A DNA stretch of 64,000 nt from Spirirestis rafaelensis WJT71-NPBG6 (GTDB taxonomy: Bacteria; Cyanobacteriota; Cyanobacteriia; Cyanobacteriales; Nostocaceae), in assembly GCA_019359015.1 (NCBI GenBank), contig JAHHID010000034.1:1-64000 (forward strand). The letters are read 5' to 3'. Below are positions 44,416-54,110 of this stretch, one piece after another; positions within the stretch are counted from its first letter, which is position 1, and the number at the start of each line of letters is the position of its first letter. The notes under the pieces are model-generated. The model did no database searches, had not been told where the DNA came from, and worked only from the letters and a program-made list of their open reading frames with translations. Both the position numbers and the translations under genes were made by a program.

Positions 44416-45161
44416 TGGTGCGTGGTCCTCTTTTCCGTAAACACAATAAATATTTAATTACTAGGGCGGATGGGGAAAGATTGTGTTTTGATCTCACCAC
44501 ATTATGAACTACCGAAGACAATCATATTAGTACAGGTTTTGTCAAGACGGTGCTCCCTTTAGATAGGTTTCCCTATCCTCCCTAAATCTTTAAGTCGTTA
44601 GAAGTACGCGCTCTTTATTTCCCTTGATTTCTTTTCGTCCTCATTCGCTAGCAGCGACAGTAAGAATACGAAGTCAGTATGAGTTCTACTTATTTAATAT
44701 TACGACAAATTAGTCGGATAGTAAAGGAGTTCAGATAAATCTTTCCATTATAAGGCAAAAATGTTGATTTGCCAAAAAAAAATGGCGAGAAATTGTTTTG
44801 TGCCCTTACTATATATAGTGACGCTAAAACCCCCCTCGCGGGTGCCCGAAATTAGCCGGATAACCGAACTGATTAATTGTAATATTACGAAATTAGGGAT
44901 TAGGGACTGGGGATTAGAGAATGGGGATTAGGGATTAGGATTCTTCGGAGAACTTTAGTAATCAATTCACATCTGTAAAAAAGCATTTTATTTCTAGTAG
45001 TCTGCCAAGGTAACTTTGCGGGGTTTATGGTAAGAAAATCAAGTTCTTTCCCCCCCTGCTTCCGCTGCTTCCGCTGCCTCCCCTGCCTGCCTTCACCCGT
45101 CATTTTTGGGTTGGTTGAGTACTAGTCCCCAGTCCCCAGTCCCCAGTCCCCAGTCAGCAAA
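44416..45161. other. Intergenic region with repeat arrays
   Basis: This 746-base region holds the sigma factor promoter. It also contains a gggatta/ggggatt array at about 44893-44938, and four tandem copies of ccccagt at about 45126-45154. A short inverted repeat gatagg/cctatc lies at about 44559-44575. No gene recognised. Confidence 0.6.
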
Positions 45162-46892
45162 TTAAAAACCAAGATCGGCTTTAGCTAGTTCAGCAGCAGC
45201 AAAGACTTCTGCGTCTGGCTTTTCTTCCCAAGCCGTATCGCCAATTTCTGCATAGAAAGTTGAGTCGTAAGGACGGGTACGCACCACTACAGGCATAGGT
45301 ACGGCATGTCCTAAAATTAAAGCTTGTTGCTTTGAGTCTAACTTGGCTAAGACCGATCGCAAGCCACCACCACCAGAGACACCTGTAAAAATCGCGTCGA
45401 TGTCTTTCTCATCATTGAGCAAAGCGGTGATGCGAGTGCCAATTTGTGACATAACTTCATTATCTATGCCTGAAGGACGTTGATCGACCACCAGAAGTGT
45501 AACGAAATATTTCCGCAATTCGCGGGCGATCGTTCCAAAGATGGTACTTTGGACAATAGCGGGGTCAAGAAAGCGGTGCGCTTCCTCGATGGTAATCATT
45601 AATGGCATTGGGCGATCGCATGGATTTTTACTTTGCAAGAACTTGTCAGCTTTTTTGACATACTTCTCGTGAATGCGTTTGGTAATCATGTTCGTTACCA
45701 ACATGTAAGAAAGCATGTTGGATTGGGAACCAAACTCTATCACAACATTCTTCCCAGCTTCCAAACATTGCAAAATCTTATCGATGTAGTTTTGCGGGCA
45801 AGCCGCTCGTATATACTTTAAACTATCCATCCGCAAAAGTTTGCGTTGCAAAGCCATAATCGAACCTTTATGTCCTCGCTTTTCATCGCAGAACATCTCG
45901 ATTTCTTCGTTCGTCATGTTCAGCAATTGGATAATCCAAGTTTTACCGAATTCGGAAAACAAAATATTGGCATTATCTAATGCTGCATCCGACAGTCCTA
46001 AATCCCGACTGCATAATTTAATATCTTCGACATCGATTTGGTCGTAACTTAGATATAGTTCTTGTGCATCGCGCACACCCCGACGTTTTGTAGATTCTGG
46101 GTCAAGGGTGTAAACTTCAACTTGACTGGGAAATAACTGCTTTAAACCTTTAACAGTATTAACATTTTTACCTTCCGCTACAGCTTCCCAACCATACTCC
46201 GAATGCATATCAAAAATTAAATTAACTGCTGCGCTTTTGCGAATCACACCAGCTAAAAGTAAGCGTGTCAAAAAGGATTTACCAGTACCAGATTTGCCAA
46301 AAACGCCGTTACTGCGTTCAACAAAACGATTTAAATCAATACAAACTGGTACATCCATATCCAACGGTTTCCCGATGGAGAAATTTTTTCTTTGCGGATC
46401 GTCTTCCCAACCAAATACTCGGCGAAAATCGTCTTCACTTGCTTCGTAAACTTGGCTAAAGTGACTAGGAATAGTTTTAACTGGTAACAGTTCCATCGTC
46501 GTGCTGGTTTGCGGTTGAAAAGATGCTAAACCCGTTGCCGATGGTACAAAGGGATTAACTGATTTGCCATTTGTGGCTGAATAAGATTCATTATTTTCAG
46601 GAGTGAACATCAACATCGGTGAGAGGTTGATAGTTCCGTAAGTACCGCTTCCACCTAAAACTTCTCTTAAGAAAGTGTCTTCCCAACTCGGAGGATTAGC
46701 GATAATTCTTTGGTTAGCAGTTCCTAGCGCTACATCTGTCAGCATACAGAAAAAACGCGATCGCATTCCTTGCACGACTAAAAACTTACCCACCCGCATA
46801 TCTTCAACCGAAATATCCGGGTGTAATCTTACTTCTAATCCTTCTGTGAGAGAACCTTGTATTACTGAACCTAACGGTTGTCCCAAATTCAT
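45162..46892 (-). CDS. HerA-like DNA-translocating ATPase
   Basis: The 576-residue product has an N-terminal HAS-barrel-like region (GSVIQGSLTEGLEVRL, GKFLVVQG). Walker A is GKSGTGKS at 199-206, followed by LIFDMHSEYGW, and Walker B is MPLMITIEEAHRFL. A C-terminal sensor region has RELRKYFVTLLVVDQRPSGI, the layout of HerA/FtsK-family hexameric ATPases (DUF87). HerA works with the NurA nuclease in end resection or with other effectors in phage defence. No NurA-like gene adjoins it here. Cyanobacterial homologues appear to be housekeeping genes of unknown role. Confidence 0.85.
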   Translation of the reverse strand: MNLGQPLGSVIQGSLTEGLEVRLHPDISVEDMRVGKFLVVQGMRSRFFCMLTDVALGTANQRIIANPPSWEDTFLREVLGGSGTYGTINLSPMLMFTPENNESYSATNGKSVNPFVPSATGLASFQPQTSTTMELLPVKTIPSHFSQVYEASEDDFRRVFGWEDDPQRKNFSIGKPLDMDVPVCIDLNRFVERSNGVFGKSGTGKSFLTRLLLAGVIRKSAAVNLIFDMHSEYGWEAVAEGKNVNTVKGLKQLFPSQVEVYTLDPESTKRRGVRDAQELYLSYDQIDVEDIKLCSRDLGLSDAALDNANILFSEFGKTWIIQLLNMTNEEIEMFCDEKRGHKGSIMALQRKLLRMDSLKYIRAACPQNYIDKILQCLEAGKNVVIEFGSQSNMLSYMLVTNMITKRIHEKYVKKADKFLQSKNPCDRPMPLMITIEEAHRFLDPAIVQSTIFGTIARELRKYFVTLLVVDQRPSGIDNEVMSQIGTRITALLNDEKDIDAIFTGVSGGGGLRSVLAKLDSKQQALILGHAVPMPVVVRTRPYDSTFYAEIGDTAWEEKPDAEVFAAAELAKADLGF

Positions 46893-46899
46893 ATCTTAA

Positions 46900-47096
46900 T
46901 TTGTTAGTTGTTAGTTGGAGCGTTGTTAGTTGGAGCGTGGATAGTTGGAGCGTGAATAGTGGATAGTGACAGTTGTTAATTGTTGGTTGTGAAAAATTAC
47001 TCCTAACTCCTAGCTCTTAACCACGCTCAGACTAACATCTATCCACAACCTCCTAACTCTTAACCACGTTCCAACGCTCCATCTATCCACTAACTC
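46900..47096. repeat. Inverted pair of short-repeat arrays
   Basis: Units gttagttggagcg and gatagttggagcg at about 46905-46965 are matched by complementary ccaacgctcc/ctatcca units at about 47040-47090. The spacer can fold into a long imperfect hairpin between the HerA-like and GST genes. Confidence 0.7.
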
Positions 47097-47888
47097 TTAA
47101 TCAATTTGAATTGAAGTTGGAGCACTACCTGTGGTAGTTGTAGGTATTAATGGTATGCGATATTGACTATAAAGGCGATCGCGCCAGGTGAAGAATGGTT
47201 CGTAAAGGGGATTATCTGCTAATCCTGGGACACCTTTACCTCTAAGGCTGACTGGTAAATCTAGATAGGGACCATCGGGAAACTTCAGCAAAATCGACAA
47301 GCCCGCCACGGCAAAGTCTGCTAAGGTAGGTTGATCTCCGACTAAATAAGGACTTTCTGCCAGTATCAGCGTTAAGGCTTCTAAGTCTTGCTTTAAGTCG
47401 GTCATGGCGCTAGTTACCACATCAGGAGTATAACCTACTCCAATACCCAAAACTTTTAGTAAATCGTTTGGTACTCCTTGAATTAGAGTTTTGAAAACAT
47501 CTGGTGTCGAAGTAGGTAATAAAGCCTTGCGGAAATTTTGGTCTTGACTAATCGCCGAAAATAACGCCTTGTGGCTTTTGATACCAATGGACTCATCTGC
47601 CCATTCTTCCATCATTAAGCATAAACCGCGTTGCTTTGAATCTCTGGGTATCAGTGGGCGATCGGGATATTGTAAGTCTAAATACTTAGCGATCGCTGTG
47701 GAATCAGCGATATATTTATTACCATCTTTCAGCACTGGCACTTGTCGCTGACCAGTCAACCGGAAGATATCTACTTGTCCAATTCCAGGTGTAATTTCAA
47801 TTTTGCGGTACGCTAATCCCTTATAATCAAGGAGCAGGCGTGCTTTCTCTGAGTAATGAGATAGTTCAAATTGGTATAATTCCAGCAT
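47097..47888 (-). CDS. Glutathione S-transferase family protein
   Basis: The 263-residue product has a thioredoxin-like N-terminal domain (LELYQFELSHYSEKARLLLD, then GQRQVPVLKDGNKYIADST with the cis-Pro and the Asp-Ser glutathione contact). A helical C-terminal domain has YLVGDQPTLADFAVAGLS. Ser or Tyr near residues 10-12 could be the catalytic residue. Soluble; may conjugate or reduce electrophiles. The substrate is unknown. Confidence 0.9.
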   Translation of the reverse strand: MLELYQFELSHYSEKARLLLDYKGLAYRKIEITPGIGQVDIFRLTGQRQVPVLKDGNKYIADSTAIAKYLDLQYPDRPLIPRDSKQRGLCLMMEEWADESIGIKSHKALFSAISQDQNFRKALLPTSTPDVFKTLIQGVPNDLLKVLGIGVGYTPDVVTSAMTDLKQDLEALTLILAESPYLVGDQPTLADFAVAGLSILLKFPDGPYLDLPVSLRGKGVPGLADNPLYEPFFTWRDRLYSQYRIPLIPTTTTGSAPTSIQID

Positions 47889-48551
47889 CTTTCCTACCCT
47901 GTAATCGGTGCGTTTATCAACTTTACAATTGTATCTTTAGTAGTATAGATTTTCATTAGCAATTAATTTATTTTGCACGAAACTAATCGAGACGAATCTT
48001 GATTTTTTGGTAAATGCACGATTTTGGCAAAAATAGTATTTACTATTCAATAAGTCGCCATGAAAGCTTGCATCATTGTAGATAATTTTAGATAAAAAGT
48101 TGCTTGCATCGCGTCTTTTATTCTGTACTTTTTCGCGCATTTCTGGTGGTGCTTATTAGACAAACAAACGAGAGTGAGAAACACTTTTGTATAGAAAGCT
48201 ACTTTTTCCCCAAGTTAACAATTTTTTTGATGAAATTTGTGTGGAGATTGCTATCTGGTAAAGTTTTTTATCTCAAATAGTTGCTTTTTGTTTGGGTGAC
48301 GCAATATGAAGACAGAAAATTGGGTGAGGGCGATCGCCTATACAAACCTAGTGATAAACTTTACTTGATTCATCTTATATTTGCTACAGGCGATACCTTC
48401 CAACCTTCGGTGGAAGAATTTCCGGATGGCTGAATTGTATCACCACCGCATATTTTGAACAAAAAAACTTACTTCTTTGGTTAGATTTTATGTGTAGCGA
48501 AATGTTATAACTCTTTATGTAACCTGTGGAAATTAAAACCAAACAAAATTT
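47889..48551. other. Intergenic region, no convincing gene
   Basis: AT-rich spacer between the GST gene and the fasciclin gene. It contains a small hairpin cttcca accttcgg tggaag at about 48398-48417. A 67-codon minus-strand frame at 47937-48140 lacks protein-like features. Confidence 0.5.
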
Positions 48552-49445
48552 ATGAACGTTGATTATAACAGAAAATTGCTGACTAAGTTACTAGGAGTAT
48601 TAGGAGCAACCAGCGCTACTTTCCTCATGAGTTTTTCGGTTAGAGCCAATGAGGTACTAAATCCTAATCCTAGTGTTTTTTCAGAAACGCCCTACAACCG
48701 TGGTCAACGTGTTTTGGTAAACGCTGAATATACACCGACTGAGCCAGAATTAGCGAAACAGGGAAAGAAGCCTACACCAGGGAAAAACACCGTATCTCAG
48801 AGTAACCAAAGAGGCGGTATAAATCCTAGACCTAGTATTTTCAATGAGGCTCCTTATAACCGTGGTGGTAGCACTGCACCTGGTCAAACACCTAGCGCAA
48901 CACCTACTACCCCAGAAGTTACACCGATCCCAGCACCCACACCTGGAACTACAGAGACACCCACCGCACCGACACCTAGCCAGACACCCAGCCCAACTAA
49001 ACCGTCTGGAGGAAGTTCCAGCACCTCAGGTAAGAACTTGTTAGCGCTAGCGGAGGCTGACGGCTCTTTTACAACTTTAACTAAGGCGTTGAAAGCAGCT
49101 GGACTGACAGAGACTTTACAAGGTAAAGATAATTACACTCTTTTTGCGCCCACGGATGCGGCATTTGCTAAATTACCACAAGATGCGGTGCGCGATTTGT
49201 TGAAGCCAGAAAATAAAGAAGTGTTGGTTAAGCTTTTGACTTACCATGTGGTAAAAGGTCAAGTATTATCTACTGATTTGAAATCTGGCGAAGTGAAAAG
49301 CGTTGAAGGCGGTGCGATTAACGTTAAAGTTGATCCGGCAGCTGGCGTAACCGTTAATGAAGCTAAGGTGACCAAGGCAGATATCAGAGGTAGTAACGGC
49401 GTTATTCATGCGATCGATCAAGTGATTTTACCTCCTGATTTGTAA
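48552..49445 (+). CDS. Secreted fasciclin (FAS1) domain protein
   Basis: The 297-residue product has a signal peptide (hydrophobic residues about 9-28, likely cleaved near VRA). A motif NPNPSVFSETPYNRG at 37-51 is repeated as NPRPSIFNEAPYNRG at 91-105. A Pro/Thr-rich linker (about 107-155) and one FAS1 domain (about 160-297) follow. FAS1 boxes are visible: DNYTLFAPTDAAFAKLP, LLTYHVVKGQV and NGVIHAIDQVILP. FAS1 domains mediate adhesion or matrix contacts; the linker resembles an extended cell-wall spacer. A terminator follows. Confidence 0.9.
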   Translation: MNVDYNRKLLTKLLGVLGATSATFLMSFSVRANEVLNPNPSVFSETPYNRGQRVLVNAEYTPTEPELAKQGKKPTPGKNTVSQSNQRGGINPRPSIFNEAPYNRGGSTAPGQTPSATPTTPEVTPIPAPTPGTTETPTAPTPSQTPSPTKPSGGSSSTSGKNLLALAEADGSFTTLTKALKAAGLTETLQGKDNYTLFAPTDAAFAKLPQDAVRDLLKPENKEVLVKLLTYHVVKGQVLSTDLKSGEVKSVEGGAINVKVDPAAGVTVNEAKVTKADIRGSNGVIHAIDQVILPPDL

Positions 49446-49478
49446 TCTCATAAGTTTTCCGAATTTGGAAATAAGAAT

Positions 49479-49512
49479 AACCCGTTCAAATGTTACTTTG
49501 GACGGGTTTTTT
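49479..49512 (+). terminator. Rho-independent terminator of the fasciclin gene
   Basis: The arms aacccgttcaaa (49479-49490) and tttggacgggtt (49497-49508) pair with one mismatch around a 6-base loop and run into a T-tract. Confidence 0.88.
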
Positions 49513-49519
49513 AAAGTGC

Positions 49520-50509
49520 TTAATAGTGCTGCAATGTAGTATTAACTTGCAGCTTAATTTCTTGATTGTTACTGTTTTTCATCTTTTCCAAAGCTATAAT
49601 CACAGCACGATCGCTATATACAATTTGTCCTAGTCGCTTGACTGTATAAAGCTTGTAAGCATCCGAAGTATGCTGCAAGTCAGTCAGCAAATATGCTTTA
49701 TAGTGTTCGAGAAAGTAATTTTCAAAGCATAAAGCGCGATCGCATAACTTACGCAGTTGCTTTCTGTCATCTGCATCTGACGGTACTAAATAATTCCACT
49801 GATAACGACATTGCTGATAAACTGCTTCTATAAGCGGTGTCCACTCATCGTTTATCCAGCGACGGTATTGTGTAACACAATGCTGCTTACTGACAACATA
49901 TTGTTTTGCCGTGAGTGCAATTAGTGCTGTTGCCGGACATAAAACATTCAACACTAAATCTTTGGTTCCATATTGAATTATCCCATCAGCGCGTATCGGA
50001 CGGCGATCGTAGCCGTAAAACTCACCCGCAGGATCGGGATAATCTAACGGAAACCTCAACACCTCCGGATTACCACGTATCCGCGCTAACAATCGGTATT
50101 GAAAATGCATATTGTCGCGAATAAAATCATCAATCGGCTTTAGCGGAACTTGAGCGCGGATATCTTCTCCATACATTAATAGAGAGGCTTTTTGGAATCT
50201 GACAGCACCAATGCGAAACAACGCTTCCTCACTATCTGGAGTGATGCCAAGTTCGATAGAACACATCTGCTGATAAGATTCGAGAGTTTGTGCAAATTGT
50301 TGTCTTTCTTCAGCCTCAAGTTTGCCTTTAAAGACAACACGCATATCAATATCACTAGTGGCTACTGCACTGTGATTGGCATAACTTCCTTCTAGATAAT
50401 AACCGCGAATTCTATTTGGGAAACTCTGCTCAAGCAAGTTGATAATTTCACACAGTAATAAGTCAACCTTGGGGACTTTGGTTGAGTTGAGGAGAGTAAT
50501 ATTATTCAT
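49520..50509 (-). CDS. Nucleotidyltransferase-fold protein
   Basis: The 329-residue product has a nucleotidyltransferase motif: YYLEGSYANHSAVATSDIDM (residues about 38-57), with GS followed by DxD-type Asp residues, and later RVVFKG. The C-terminal two thirds is helical, with VLNVLCPATALIALTAKQYVV. The fold resembles aminoglycoside or tRNA-type nucleotidyltransferases and could adenylate a protein, RNA or small molecule. It lies 18 bases after the PaaK-like ligase gene on the same strand, so the two are probably co-transcribed and may act on related substrates. Confidence 0.75.
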   Translation of the reverse strand: MNNITLLNSTKVPKVDLLLCEIINLLEQSFPNRIRGYYLEGSYANHSAVATSDIDMRVVFKGKLEAEERQQFAQTLESYQQMCSIELGITPDSEEALFRIGAVRFQKASLLMYGEDIRAQVPLKPIDDFIRDNMHFQYRLLARIRGNPEVLRFPLDYPDPAGEFYGYDRRPIRADGIIQYGTKDLVLNVLCPATALIALTAKQYVVSKQHCVTQYRRWINDEWTPLIEAVYQQCRYQWNYLVPSDADDRKQLRKLCDRALCFENYFLEHYKAYLLTDLQHTSDAYKLYTVKRLGQIVYSDRAVIIALEKMKNSNNQEIKLQVNTTLQHY

Positions 50510-50527
50510 CAGCTTTTGCGAAAATTG

Positions 50528-52033
50528 CTACTTGCGTGTATAACGATGCTTCACCCCTACGGGGAAATATTCCGGATCGCCGATCGCTGCTAATATCACT
50601 TTTGGCATTTGATATTCTTGGGGGACGTAATTAGCAAACTCGCTGTTGAGCCGCTTTAATTGTGAGAGAATTGAATTGGCGATCGCTTGAGTTTTCTCTT
50701 CACTACCCTCCACCTCAGGCGCCAACTCCACAACGACAGATAAAAAGCGGTTCTTGTCTGCATCTTCCTTCACCTGCAATACAAACTTACCCGTCACCCA
50801 TTCTTTAATTACAGGTTGCTCTAATCCTACCGTTACATTTTCTGGGTAAATATTCGCGCCAAAGTAAGAAACCGTAAAATTAGAACGTCCGAAAACATAA
50901 ACAAAAGGTAATTGATTAATTCCCCTTCCACCCTGATTTTCTAACTCTGCAACAGGGTTAAATCCCCACTCTGCCAAAAATTGCAACATGGCATCGTAAC
51001 TAATTATCCCGCCAGTATCTAAAATGTTATAACGTATCAAGGGGATGCCATTATTTCCCGTAAAGAACAAAGTGCCATCCTCAACTTCAAAAAAGCGACT
51101 TAAAGGGTCATACTGTACCAATGTAGGTAAACGAGATTCCCCAAATAAAGCTTTCGCAGCATCAGCATTTTCTGCCAAAAAACGGCGAATGCAGATACTT
51201 AAAGGTGTTTCATTGCCCAAAACACCTGCATCCGCAGTTCCATAAAGTGATGCTGAATCGTAACAGGGATTTTGCGAATTAATTCTTTCACCAACCAAAC
51301 TGCGCCATTCTTCACTAAATACTTCTCCTGCCATAACTAACTTAACTTGATATTGCTGCCATTCCACACCACGAGCAATACCTGTATCAATTACATCTTT
51401 CAGAAATGGCGGATATCCTAACAATACAACTTGCTCGAAAGCTGAACCAAGTTCTTGCACAACTCGCAAGATTTCTTCTTTGTTGTTACCTGGTGTAATT
51501 ACTGTGATAGGATAACCTTTGCTGCCAAGATAGCGACAGCAATTAGTTGTAAACATTCCACCTACCCAGGTTCCTAAAGTGAAACAAATCACGGCTAAAG
51601 TGCTTTTGGAATCTGCATGAAAGCTGTCGTGGAATATCTGCTCAAAACGTATCGCAATTTGCAGTTCATCTGTAAAGAAACGTGTCCAAAATGTCGGTTT
51701 ACCTGTTGAACCTGAGGAAGCCGCTATCATGTCACATGCTTGTAATCCGTGGCGACACAAGTCAGCTAAAGGATGACGCGAGATATAATTTTCTTTGGTG
51801 ATCGGAGGTAGTTTTTGGAAATCCTCAAAGGTTTGGATAGAGGCAGGATTTATATTCTGTTGTGCTAAAAAAGTCTTGTAAGCGGGTACGTTAGCAGCGA
51901 TTTCGTGAAATAATGCCAAGGCTGCTGATTCGCTTTTAGTGTTTATATGGCGTTGTAATAGCGTTTCTAGAGGTGTAGTTATAAACTCTTGAAAAGCTTT
52001 AATTGCCCGCTGCTGTTGTGATTGAATGTTCAT
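50528..52033 (-). CDS. PaaK-like AMP-forming ligase (ANL superfamily)
   Basis: The 501-residue product has the phosphate-binding loop MIAASSGSTGKPTFWTRF, central LYGTADAGVLG (the Y-G-x-T-E-like motif) and NGIPLIRYNILDTGG. The C-terminal end GVKHRYTRK places the catalytic lysine. It resembles phenylacetate-CoA ligase and related acyl-adenylating enzymes. The substrate is unknown. Downstream, 18 bases away, lies a nucleotidyltransferase-fold gene. The pair may be a small biosynthetic or modification unit. Confidence 0.82.
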   Translation of the reverse strand: MNIQSQQQRAIKAFQEFITTPLETLLQRHINTKSESAALALFHEIAANVPAYKTFLAQQNINPASIQTFEDFQKLPPITKENYISRHPLADLCRHGLQACDMIAASSGSTGKPTFWTRFFTDELQIAIRFEQIFHDSFHADSKSTLAVICFTLGTWVGGMFTTNCCRYLGSKGYPITVITPGNNKEEILRVVQELGSAFEQVVLLGYPPFLKDVIDTGIARGVEWQQYQVKLVMAGEVFSEEWRSLVGERINSQNPCYDSASLYGTADAGVLGNETPLSICIRRFLAENADAAKALFGESRLPTLVQYDPLSRFFEVEDGTLFFTGNNGIPLIRYNILDTGGIISYDAMLQFLAEWGFNPVAELENQGGRGINQLPFVYVFGRSNFTVSYFGANIYPENVTVGLEQPVIKEWVTGKFVLQVKEDADKNRFLSVVVELAPEVEGSEEKTQAIANSILSQLKRLNSEFANYVPQEYQMPKVILAAIGDPEYFPVGVKHRYTRK

Positions 52034-52120
52034 AGCACTTCATTTTGATGACTATCCTGGAGGGGGGACAAGAGGAAAGGGGGAGGGGAAGAGGGGGAGA
52101 GGGGGGAAGTAGAATAAGTT

Positions 52121-52203
52121 TCCCCCACTCCCCCACTCCCCCACTCCTCCACTCCCCCACTCCTCCACTTCCCCACTCCTCCACTTCTCCACTTCTCCAC
52201 TCC
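52121..52203. repeat. Tandem cccccact/cctccact array
   Basis: About ten tandem copies of 8-10 bp units (cccccactc, cctccactc, ttctccact) lie between two divergently read genes, preceded by a G-rich run at 52061-52106 that is its approximate complement. Confidence 0.85.
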
Positions 52204-52279
52204 CTATTCATAATTTTGCGTAAATGGGACTCTGCCCGTTGTAGCAATAAAGAAAACCCTTCATTCACCCTTGGGCATC

Positions 52280-53953
52280 ATGCAAGTCTATTGCAGTAAA
52301 CAACACGCAAATAATCAGAGTAACCGATTTTGTATCCACTGCGGTGAGCCGTTGCCTCTAGCTACGGGGAAGGTGGTGGAGAATCGCTATCATATTTTAC
52401 GGCAATTGGGGCAGGGCGGTTTTGGACGCACTTATTTGGCTCTTGATAAAAATCAATCGAATGAAAATTGCGTGCTGAAGGAATTTGCACCCCAAGTTGA
52501 AGCGCAACAAGATTTATTAAAAGCGAAAGAATTATTTGAACGCGAAGCAAGTGTTTTAAAGAAACTTCAGCATCCGCAGATTCCGCGTTTTCACGCTTCG
52601 TTACAAGCTAAGTTAGGCAATAAAGATTTTTTCTTTTTGGTGCAAGATTATGTAGAAGGTGATAATTATTACGAATTATTAGAACAACGTCAAACTTTTA
52701 GTGAGGATGAGGTAATTAAGTTACTGCAACAAATTTTGCCTGTGTTGTCGTATATTCACTCACTAGATGTCGTTCACCGCGATATTTCTCCTGATAATCT
52801 GATTTTGCGGAGTTCTGATAATTTGCCGGTGTTGATTGATTTTGGCGGTGTGAAGCAATTACCTGCGAGTAAGGGTTTTTGGTTTACTCAGTTGGGTGGA
52901 AATCGCACGTTGTTGGGTAAAAAGGGCTACGCACCAGAAGAACAGTTACGTCAGGGAAAGGCTTTTCCAAGTAGCGATTTGTACTCTTTAGCGGTGACAG
53001 CGCTGGTATTGTTAACAGGTAAGGAACCGCAACATCTTTACGATAGCTATCAAGGTGTTTGGCGTTGGGGACAGGAAATTAAAGTCAGTTCGCAACTAGA
53101 AGCGGTGTTAAAAAGGATGCTTGCTTATAAACCAAGCGATCGCTATCAAACAGCGAATGAAGTTATCAAAGATTTAAACTTTTCTATCGCTGTTAAAGCC
53201 GCAAATCCGCACATAACCAAACTGAAAACTATGATAGCCGCTCCTGGGCGACAACGCGCTGGTGCTGTGGTGAGTAGTCTCCACAAAAGATCGCAATTAG
53301 TCGCTGGTGCGCTACCTTTACCTGTTTGGCTTCGTCCTTTTGCTGTTAGTTTGGTGGGGACAACTGCGGTTGTTTTAACTTTCGCTGGTACTTGGGCGGT
53401 AGTAAATGCCGTTGGGAGTGCTGTATCATCAATATCTGTATCTGTCCCCTCAATTTCTCTACCGAAATTACCGGGGGGATCGAATCCGGGAAGTAAACCC
53501 ACAAATGATAAACAAATAAGTCAAATTGTTAATCGTCGTGAAGAATTAGAAATTCCTCAAGGATTTTTTACCCGGACTGTCGATAATTTATTTTATACAG
53601 AAAAACCAGAATTACAGGGACGCACTCTTACATCTAACCCAGAAGATAATGCTTTACGCAAAGAATGGTACGGTGTAGCTGACAACTTGCTGGATAAACT
53701 AGAACAGGCTAAACTCAGTACGTCATCGCGTCGGAAGTTGGGAAATTACGGTTCTCAAGATTACGAGGCTTGGAGACGCAAAGCGCAAGCAGGACAGTTA
53801 GGTGATTATACAATTAGTCAATTGAACAGAGACACAAATCAAAAATTTGATCGCTTGTTCCCAGGTCAGCGACGTGGGAAACTCAATCAAAAGACTCTCG
53901 GTCAAATTTGGTATGCGATCGCTGCCGATCAAGTTAATAAACGACAACAATAA
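52280..53953 (+). CDS. Zinc-ribbon Ser/Thr protein kinase with C-terminal extracytoplasmic module
   Basis: The 557-residue product (ATG at 52280; TTG at 52271 also in frame) opens with a zinc ribbon (Cys5, Cys18, Cys21 and a His). A Hanks-type kinase domain follows (about 37-300): GQGGFGRTYLA, VLKEFA, VVHRDISPDNLI and LIDFGGVKQL. A membrane helix lies near 355-375. The final ~145 residues form a module with two similar halves, each having an F-x-x-L/P...G-R/K-x-L and W-Y/x-A pattern. The paralogue just downstream has the same module. The kinase probably signals from outside stimuli to cytosolic Ser/Thr targets. Confidence 0.88.
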   Translation: MQVYCSKQHANNQSNRFCIHCGEPLPLATGKVVENRYHILRQLGQGGFGRTYLALDKNQSNENCVLKEFAPQVEAQQDLLKAKELFEREASVLKKLQHPQIPRFHASLQAKLGNKDFFFLVQDYVEGDNYYELLEQRQTFSEDEVIKLLQQILPVLSYIHSLDVVHRDISPDNLILRSSDNLPVLIDFGGVKQLPASKGFWFTQLGGNRTLLGKKGYAPEEQLRQGKAFPSSDLYSLAVTALVLLTGKEPQHLYDSYQGVWRWGQEIKVSSQLEAVLKRMLAYKPSDRYQTANEVIKDLNFSIAVKAANPHITKLKTMIAAPGRQRAGAVVSSLHKRSQLVAGALPLPVWLRPFAVSLVGTTAVVLTFAGTWAVVNAVGSAVSSISVSVPSISLPKLPGGSNPGSKPTNDKQISQIVNRREELEIPQGFFTRTVDNLFYTEKPELQGRTLTSNPEDNALRKEWYGVADNLLDKLEQAKLSTSSRRKLGNYGSQDYEAWRRKAQAGQLGDYTISQLNRDTNQKFDRLFPGQRRGKLNQKTLGQIWYAIAADQVNKRQQ

Positions 53954-53968
53954 GGTTAGTGGTTGGTG

Positions 53969-53996
53969 GTAGAGACGCGATTAATCGCGTCTGTAC
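53969..53996. repeat. 28-bp palindrome of the gtagagacg family
   Basis: gtagagacgcgatt pairs with aatcgcgtctgtac with one mismatch. It is a relative of the 34653-34684 element. Confidence 0.75.
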
Positions 53997-54039
53997 AATG
54001 TTAGTAGTTAGTGGTTAGTAGTTCATAAAATAATTAACA

Positions 54040-54108
54040 ACCGACAACCAACAACTCACAACTCACAACTCACAACCAACAACTAACATCCAACCACTAA
54101 CTAAATTA
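54040..54108. repeat. caaccaacaac/aactcac tandem repeats
   Basis: Three tandem aactcac heptamers are flanked by caaccaac units immediately upstream of the second kinase. Confidence 0.7.
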
Positions 54109-54110
54109 TT

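Noticed and set aside
47937-48140. 67-codon minus-strand frame
   Set aside because: Composition follows the AT-rich spacer; no motif, no ribosome site.
52045-52299. 84-codon frame upstream of the first Ser/Thr kinase
   Set aside because: It is a translation of the cccccact tandem array.
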